Of a DNA stretch of 9,014 nt, positions 5,635 through 9,014 are shown in pieces. Numbering within the stretch: position 1 is the first letter of the stretch; each line of letters starts with the position of its first letter. The stretch lies in NCBI GenBank assembly GCA_029054965.1, contig JAIDEF010000148.1:1-9014 (forward strand), in the 5' to 3' direction. A program made the position numbers and the translations under genes. The notes below the pieces were generated by a model. The model saw only the letters and a list, made by a program, of their open reading frames with translations, made no database searches and had not been told where the DNA came from. Source of the DNA: Eubacterium sp. (GTDB taxonomy: Bacteria > Bacillota > Clostridia > Oscillospirales > Acutalibacteraceae).

Positions 5635-6291
5635 TTATTTTGCCATTTCTGCTCTTGCTTCCTTAATACGCTGAACAAAGAGCTTGCCTGTTTCAGTAAT
5701 CTTATCATAATCGCCTGTCTTAGCACCAGCAATTAATGATGAGCCAGCACCGCAGGCAATAGCACCTGCCTTAATCCAGTCCTTAACATTGTCAACATCA
5801 ACACCGCCTGACGGCATCATAACAGCGTTAGGAATTGGACCATGAATATCCTTGATAAATGCAGGCCCTGCAATGTCACCCGGGAATACCTTAAGCACAT
5901 CTGCACCGCACTCCATAGCATGAACAGCCTCTGTAGGAGTGTATATACCCGGCATTGAAGGAACGCCGTAACGATTACATGTCTTAACAGTTTCAGGGTC
6001 AAAATAAGGTGATACAATGTATTCAGCACCTGCAAGGATTGCAATACGTGCAGTTGCAGCATCCATAACAGTGCCTGCACCGATAATGATTTCACCTGAA
6101 TTATACTTTGCCTTCATAGCCTCAATAAGCTTGTCAGCGTGAGGAACGGTGAAAGTAAGCTCGATAGCAGCAACACCGCCTGCAATACAGGCATCTGTAA
6201 TTTTTTCTGCCTGCTCGATTGATGTTGCACGAACAACTGCAACAATACCAACCTCCTGAATTTTTGCTAAGGTTTCAATTTTATTAGCCAT
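5635..6291 (-). CDS. eda: 2-keto-3-deoxy-6-phosphogluconate (KDPG) / 4-hydroxy-2-oxoglutarate aldolase
   Basis: A 218-residue class I aldolase that cleaves KDPG to pyruvate and glyceraldehyde 3-phosphate in the cytoplasm, the last step of hexuronate breakdown. The family pattern is complete: Arg21 in AVVRAT, Glu44 in IELTFTVP, phosphate-loop GAGT at 71-74, Schiff-base Lys134 in DVLKVFPG and PSGGV at 160-164. The length is normal for the family (about 205-220). AGGAG at 6303-6299, seven bases before the ATG, supports the start. It follows the KDG kinase, whose product is its substrate, after a 176-base gap filled largely by a palindromic repeat. The sequence between repeat and gene is extremely AT-rich and contains TATAAT (6315-6310) but no good -35 box, so an internal promoter is possible but unproven. 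Members of this family can also accept 4-hydroxy-2-oxoglutarate. Confidence 0.95.
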   Translation of the reverse strand: MANKIETLAKIQEVGIVAVVRATSIEQAEKITDACIAGGVAAIELTFTVPHADKLIEAMKAKYNSGEIIIGAGTVMDAATARIAILAGAEYIVSPYFDPETVKTCNRYGVPSMPGIYTPTEAVHAMECGADVLKVFPGDIAGPAFIKDIHGPIPNAVMMPSGGVDVDNVKDWIKAGAIACGAGSSLIAGAKTGDYDKITETGKLFVQRIKEARAEMAK

Positions 6292-6363
6292 AATATTTCT
6301 CCTGTAATAATTATAGATTATTTAATTAATAATAGATGAATTATTAAAATCAGTGGTTTTTTT

Positions 6364-6452
6364 CGTTAGGCAAGACTTTTGAAAAATTCTGTCTACGGGA
6401 GCATACAAAGGTATGTGACCGAGCAGAATTTTTCTAGAAACGCAGCATAACG
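6364..6452. repeat. imperfect palindromic repeat of about 90 bp between kinase and aldolase genes
   Basis: Both arms begin with CGTTA and run inward through GAAAAATTCTG (6381-6391 and, inverted, 6424-6434); the arms are about 28 bases with scattered mismatches. The centre contains CATAC/GTATG around AAAG (6402-6415) flanked by ACGG and CCG. T-runs on the left and an A-run on the right could extend the pairing to about 6357-6459. It has no coding frame and no U-run directly after the fold on the minus strand, so it is not a classic terminator. It is probably a dispersed REP-like unit; inside an operon it could still act on mRNA processing or stability. Confidence 0.75.
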
Positions 6453-6467
6453 GAAAAAGACACGATT

Positions 6468-7565
6468 TTATCTCTGCACTCGTGCAGATGCACCATTAAC
6501 CTTTGCCTCAACCTCTTTAAGTGATGCCATGCTTGTATCACCCGGTGTAGTCATTGCAAGTGCACCGTGAACAACACCATAGTTAACAGCCTTCTGTGCA
6601 TCCTGATATGTCATTAAGCCATAAATAAGACCTGATGCAAAGCTGTCACCTCCGCCAACTCTGTCAAGGATTTCAAGACCAGGGAATTCCATTGACTGAT
6701 AAATCTGACCATCTGCCCAGCAGATTGCTTTCCAGTCATTAACAGTTGCGGTTTTAACAGTTCTGAGAGTAGTAGCAATAACCTTGAAGTTAGGATAAGC
6801 CTTTGTAACAGTTTCAATCATCTTGTAGTAGCCATCCATGTTAAGCTCTTTAAGATCAGCGTCGTTACCCTCAACCTCAAAGCCAAGAGATGCTGTGAAG
6901 TCCTCCTCATTACCAATCATAACGTCGATATACTTGGCAATCTCCTTGTTAACCTCCTGAGCCTTTGCCTGACCGCCGATGTCCTTCCAGAGAGACGGAC
7001 GATAGTTAAGGTCATAGGAAACAATTGTACCATATTCCTTAGCCTTTTTAACAGCCTCAATAACTACCTCAGCAGCAGTTTCCGAAAGAGCAGCATAAAT
7101 ACCGCCTGTGTGCAGCCAGCGAACACCGAGGGTACCGAAAATATAATCCCAGTCAATATCCCCCGGCTTAAGCTTTGAAGCAGCAGTGTTGCCTCTGTCA
7201 GAAGCACCCACAGCACCACGGATACCAAAGCCGCGCTCTGTGAAATTGATACCGTTTCTTACTGTTCTGCCGATACCGTCAAAAGGCATCCATTTAATGA
7301 GTGATGTATCAACACCGCCCTGAAGAATCAAATCCTCCATAAGGTATCCGATTTCATTCTCTGCAAAAGCAGTCACAACACCTGTATTTAAACCAAAGCA
7401 TCTGCGAAGTCCGCGGGCAACATTGTACTCTCCGCCGCCTTCCCAGGCTTTGAATGAGCGTGCAGTCTTGATTCTTCCCTCGCCGGGGTCAAGTCTGAGC
7501 ATAATTTCACCAAGTGAAATCTCATCAAATTTACATTCTTCCTTTGGTCTTAACTTCAAATCCAT
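6468..7565 (-). CDS. kdgK: 2-keto-3-deoxygluconate (KDG) kinase, PfkB family
   Basis: A 365-residue ribokinase/PfkB sugar kinase that phosphorylates KDG with ATP to KDPG. Visible are the N-terminal family motif around GGGEYNVARGL (43-53), Asn187 within SYDLNYRPSLW, and the C-terminal signature DRVGGGDSF (301-309) with catalytic base Asp307. Note Gly-Gly-Gly-Asp instead of the more common Gly-Ala-Gly-Asp. GDTSMAS near 342-348 lies in the ATP-site region. It is somewhat longer than typical KdgK proteins (about 310-340). GGAGG (7577-7573) seven bases before the ATG supports the start. It lies 29 bases after uxaC and upstream of the KDPG aldolase, the natural pathway order, which is the main reason for naming KDG rather than another sugar as substrate. 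Family assignment is firm; substrate assignment rests mostly on context. Confidence 0.9.
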   Translation of the reverse strand: MDLKLRPKEECKFDEISLGEIMLRLDPGEGRIKTARSFKAWEGGGEYNVARGLRRCFGLNTGVVTAFAENEIGYLMEDLILQGGVDTSLIKWMPFDGIGRTVRNGINFTERGFGIRGAVGASDRGNTAASKLKPGDIDWDYIFGTLGVRWLHTGGIYAALSETAAEVVIEAVKKAKEYGTIVSYDLNYRPSLWKDIGGQAKAQEVNKEIAKYIDVMIGNEEDFTASLGFEVEGNDADLKELNMDGYYKMIETVTKAYPNFKVIATTLRTVKTATVNDWKAICWADGQIYQSMEFPGLEILDRVGGGDSFASGLIYGLMTYQDAQKAVNYGVVHGALAMTTPGDTSMASLKEVEAKVNGASARVQR

Positions 7566-7594
7566 AACTGTTCCTCCAAAACATTATAAACTAA

Positions 7595-8995
7595 TTAAAA
7601 ATTAAAATATTTGATTGCATTATTAAAGCAGATTCCCTGAACAATTTCCTTCAGGATATCCTCATCATAGGCATACCAGCCGTCCTCAACCCATCTGCCG
7701 AGGAGAGCACACATAATTCGCCTGAAATACTCGTGTCTGCCATAGGAGGTAAATGAACGTGAGTCTGTTTCCATACCGACAAATTTACCAAGCACACCGA
7801 GATTGCCAAGAGTTTTCATCTGATTTGTCATACCATCCATTGTATCAAGGAACCACCACGCAGGTCCGAACTGAATTTTTGATTCAGCATCAGCGCTCTG
7901 GAAATTGCCGAGCATTGTGCCAAGCACTGTATTATCCTTATCATTAAGATTAAAAAGAATGGTTTTAGGCAGCTTATCCTCAATATTGAGTGCATCAAGA
8001 AATCTTGACAAAGGCTGTGCAATCTCACAGTCACCCACTGAATCAAAGCCTGTATCAGCACCAATTTTGTTAAACATAAATGTGTTATTATTTCTCATAG
8101 CACCAATGTGAATTTCCATAGCCCAGCCAAGATCGTGATACTTTTTACCAAGAGCAATCAGAATCGGAGTTCTGTACTTATCGCATTCGGCAAGGGTGAT
8201 TTTTTCGCCATTCATTGCACGGCTGAAAATCTCATCAATTTCATCATCCTCGGCAACAGCATAAGGCGGATAATCGAATGCCTGATCCGACACTCTGCAG
8301 CCCACGCTGTCAAAATAATCAACTCTTTTAAGCAATGCAGTGATTACATCCTTATAGCTTTTAATTTCAACACCGGCAGCCGCTGCAAGCGTATTGATGT
8401 AATCAGCAAAGCCGTCAAGGTGAGCATTTAATGCTCTATCAGGTCTGAATGACGGAAGAACCTTACAGTCAAAGCCCTGAACATCCTTTAAAAGCTTGTG
8501 ATATTTTAAATCATCAACAGGGTCATCTGTTGTGCAGACAATCTTAACATTACTTTTCATAATAAGACTCTGCGGTCTGAAATCACCGTTTTTAATAGCA
8601 TTATTTGCTCTGTCAAAAATATCGTTGGCAGTTTTTGCATTAAGAGGTGTTTCAATACCAAAATAACGCTGAAGCTCTATATGAGCCCAGTGATAAAGCG
8701 GATTGCCAATACAATACTGCAGTGCATAAGCAAATTTCTGAAATTTTTCTCTGTCCGTTGCATCGCCGGTGCAATACTTTTCCTCAACACCGCAGCTACG
8801 CATTGCACGCCATTTATAATGGTCACCCGACAGCCACAGCTCTGTTATACTTTCAGGCGGCTTATTCTCAAAAATCTCCTTAGGATTCAAATGACAATGA
8901 TAATCGCATATAGGCATATTTTCAGCAAATTCGTGAAAAAGCTTTTTAGCGGTATCAGTATCAAGCAAAAAATCCTTATCCATAAATTTTTTCAT
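7595..8995 (-). CDS. uxaC: glucuronate/galacturonate isomerase (uronate isomerase)
   Basis: A 466-residue amidohydrolase-superfamily enzyme converting D-glucuronate to D-fructuronate and D-galacturonate to D-tagaturonate, the entry step of hexuronate use. The family landmarks are all present: metal-binding His33-x-His35 in CDYHCHL, NPLYHWAHIEL (98-108), TTDDP (155-159), EIHIGA (294-299) and GMETDSRSFTSYGRHEYFRR (407-426). The length is exactly in the family range (about 465-470), so the gene is complete. AGGAG (9006-9002) six bases before the ATG supports the start. It is the first gene of the operon present here, with 29 bases to the KDG kinase. Only 19 bases of upstream sequence are available, so the promoter, any operator and possible earlier genes (oxidoreductases, dehydratases, transporters) are outside the window. 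Confidence 0.97.
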   Translation of the reverse strand: MKKFMDKDFLLDTDTAKKLFHEFAENMPICDYHCHLNPKEIFENKPPESITELWLSGDHYKWRAMRSCGVEEKYCTGDATDREKFQKFAYALQYCIGNPLYHWAHIELQRYFGIETPLNAKTANDIFDRANNAIKNGDFRPQSLIMKSNVKIVCTTDDPVDDLKYHKLLKDVQGFDCKVLPSFRPDRALNAHLDGFADYINTLAAAAGVEIKSYKDVITALLKRVDYFDSVGCRVSDQAFDYPPYAVAEDDEIDEIFSRAMNGEKITLAECDKYRTPILIALGKKYHDLGWAMEIHIGAMRNNNTFMFNKIGADTGFDSVGDCEIAQPLSRFLDALNIEDKLPKTILFNLNDKDNTVLGTMLGNFQSADAESKIQFGPAWWFLDTMDGMTNQMKTLGNLGVLGKFVGMETDSRSFTSYGRHEYFRRIMCALLGRWVEDGWYAYDEDILKEIVQGICFNNAIKYFNF

Positions 8996-9014
8996 ATAAC
9001 ACTCCTGTTAATAT

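Noticed and set aside
6310..6315. Perfect TATAAT upstream of the KDPG aldolase gene
   Set aside because: The region is almost pure A/T and the best -35 (TTCATC-like, 19-base spacer) is poor, so the match is not enough to call a promoter.
7753..8883. Plus-strand frames opposite uxaC
   Set aside because: Shadow frames over a full-length, motif-complete gene; no ribosome binding sites and no recognisable domains.

Overview
The window looks like a piece of a low-GC chromosome from an anaerobic gut-type Clostridia, probably of the Ruminococcaceae/Oscillospiraceae kind. The reasons are the AT-rich coding style, strong AGGAGG-like ribosome binding sites before nearly every gene, a Firmicutes-type uronate pathway, and several palindromic intergenic repeats. 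The organism call is an inference from style, not a match.

Left half, plus strand (1-4188): a small peptide gene of 35 codons (85-192), below the length usually annotated, has its own ribosome binding site. A textbook intrinsic terminator (213-241) follows it, then two paralogous ABC transporter half-molecules with fused membrane and ATPase domains (267-2072 and 2352-4145), and a second terminator (4150-4188). The peptide and the exporter pair look like one unit: either an unmodified secreted peptide with a dedicated heterodimeric exporter, or a leader peptide and attenuator controlling an efflux pair. The window opens on what may be the end of another small ORF whose last residues (Tyr-Ser-Val-stop) resemble the end of the peptide (Tyr-Thr-Val-stop). 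Between the two transporter genes sits a 281-bp non-autonomous, MITE-like element with 30-bp imperfect terminal inverted repeats. Its left end contains the last codons and stop of the first transporter gene.

Middle (4189-4899): a compact palindromic repeat with two internal hairpins (4201-4251) separates the transporter operon from a convergent minus-strand helix-turn-helix regulator (4257-4718). The regulator has a recognisable promoter (4810-4838) and two in-frame starts, each with its own ribosome binding site.

Right half, minus strand (8995 down to 4900): a uronate catabolic operon read in the order uxaC (glucuronate/galacturonate isomerase), 2-keto-3-deoxygluconate kinase, KDPG aldolase, and a HAD-family phosphatase or phosphomutase. 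The first three supply three steps of the route from hexuronates to pyruvate and glyceraldehyde 3-phosphate. The oxidoreductase and dehydratase steps are not in the window. A palindromic repeat of about 90 bp lies between kinase and aldolase, and two successive hairpins, one with a U-run, lie between aldolase and HAD gene, so expression probably steps down along the operon. The operon promoter is outside the window: only 19 bases upstream of uxaC are present.
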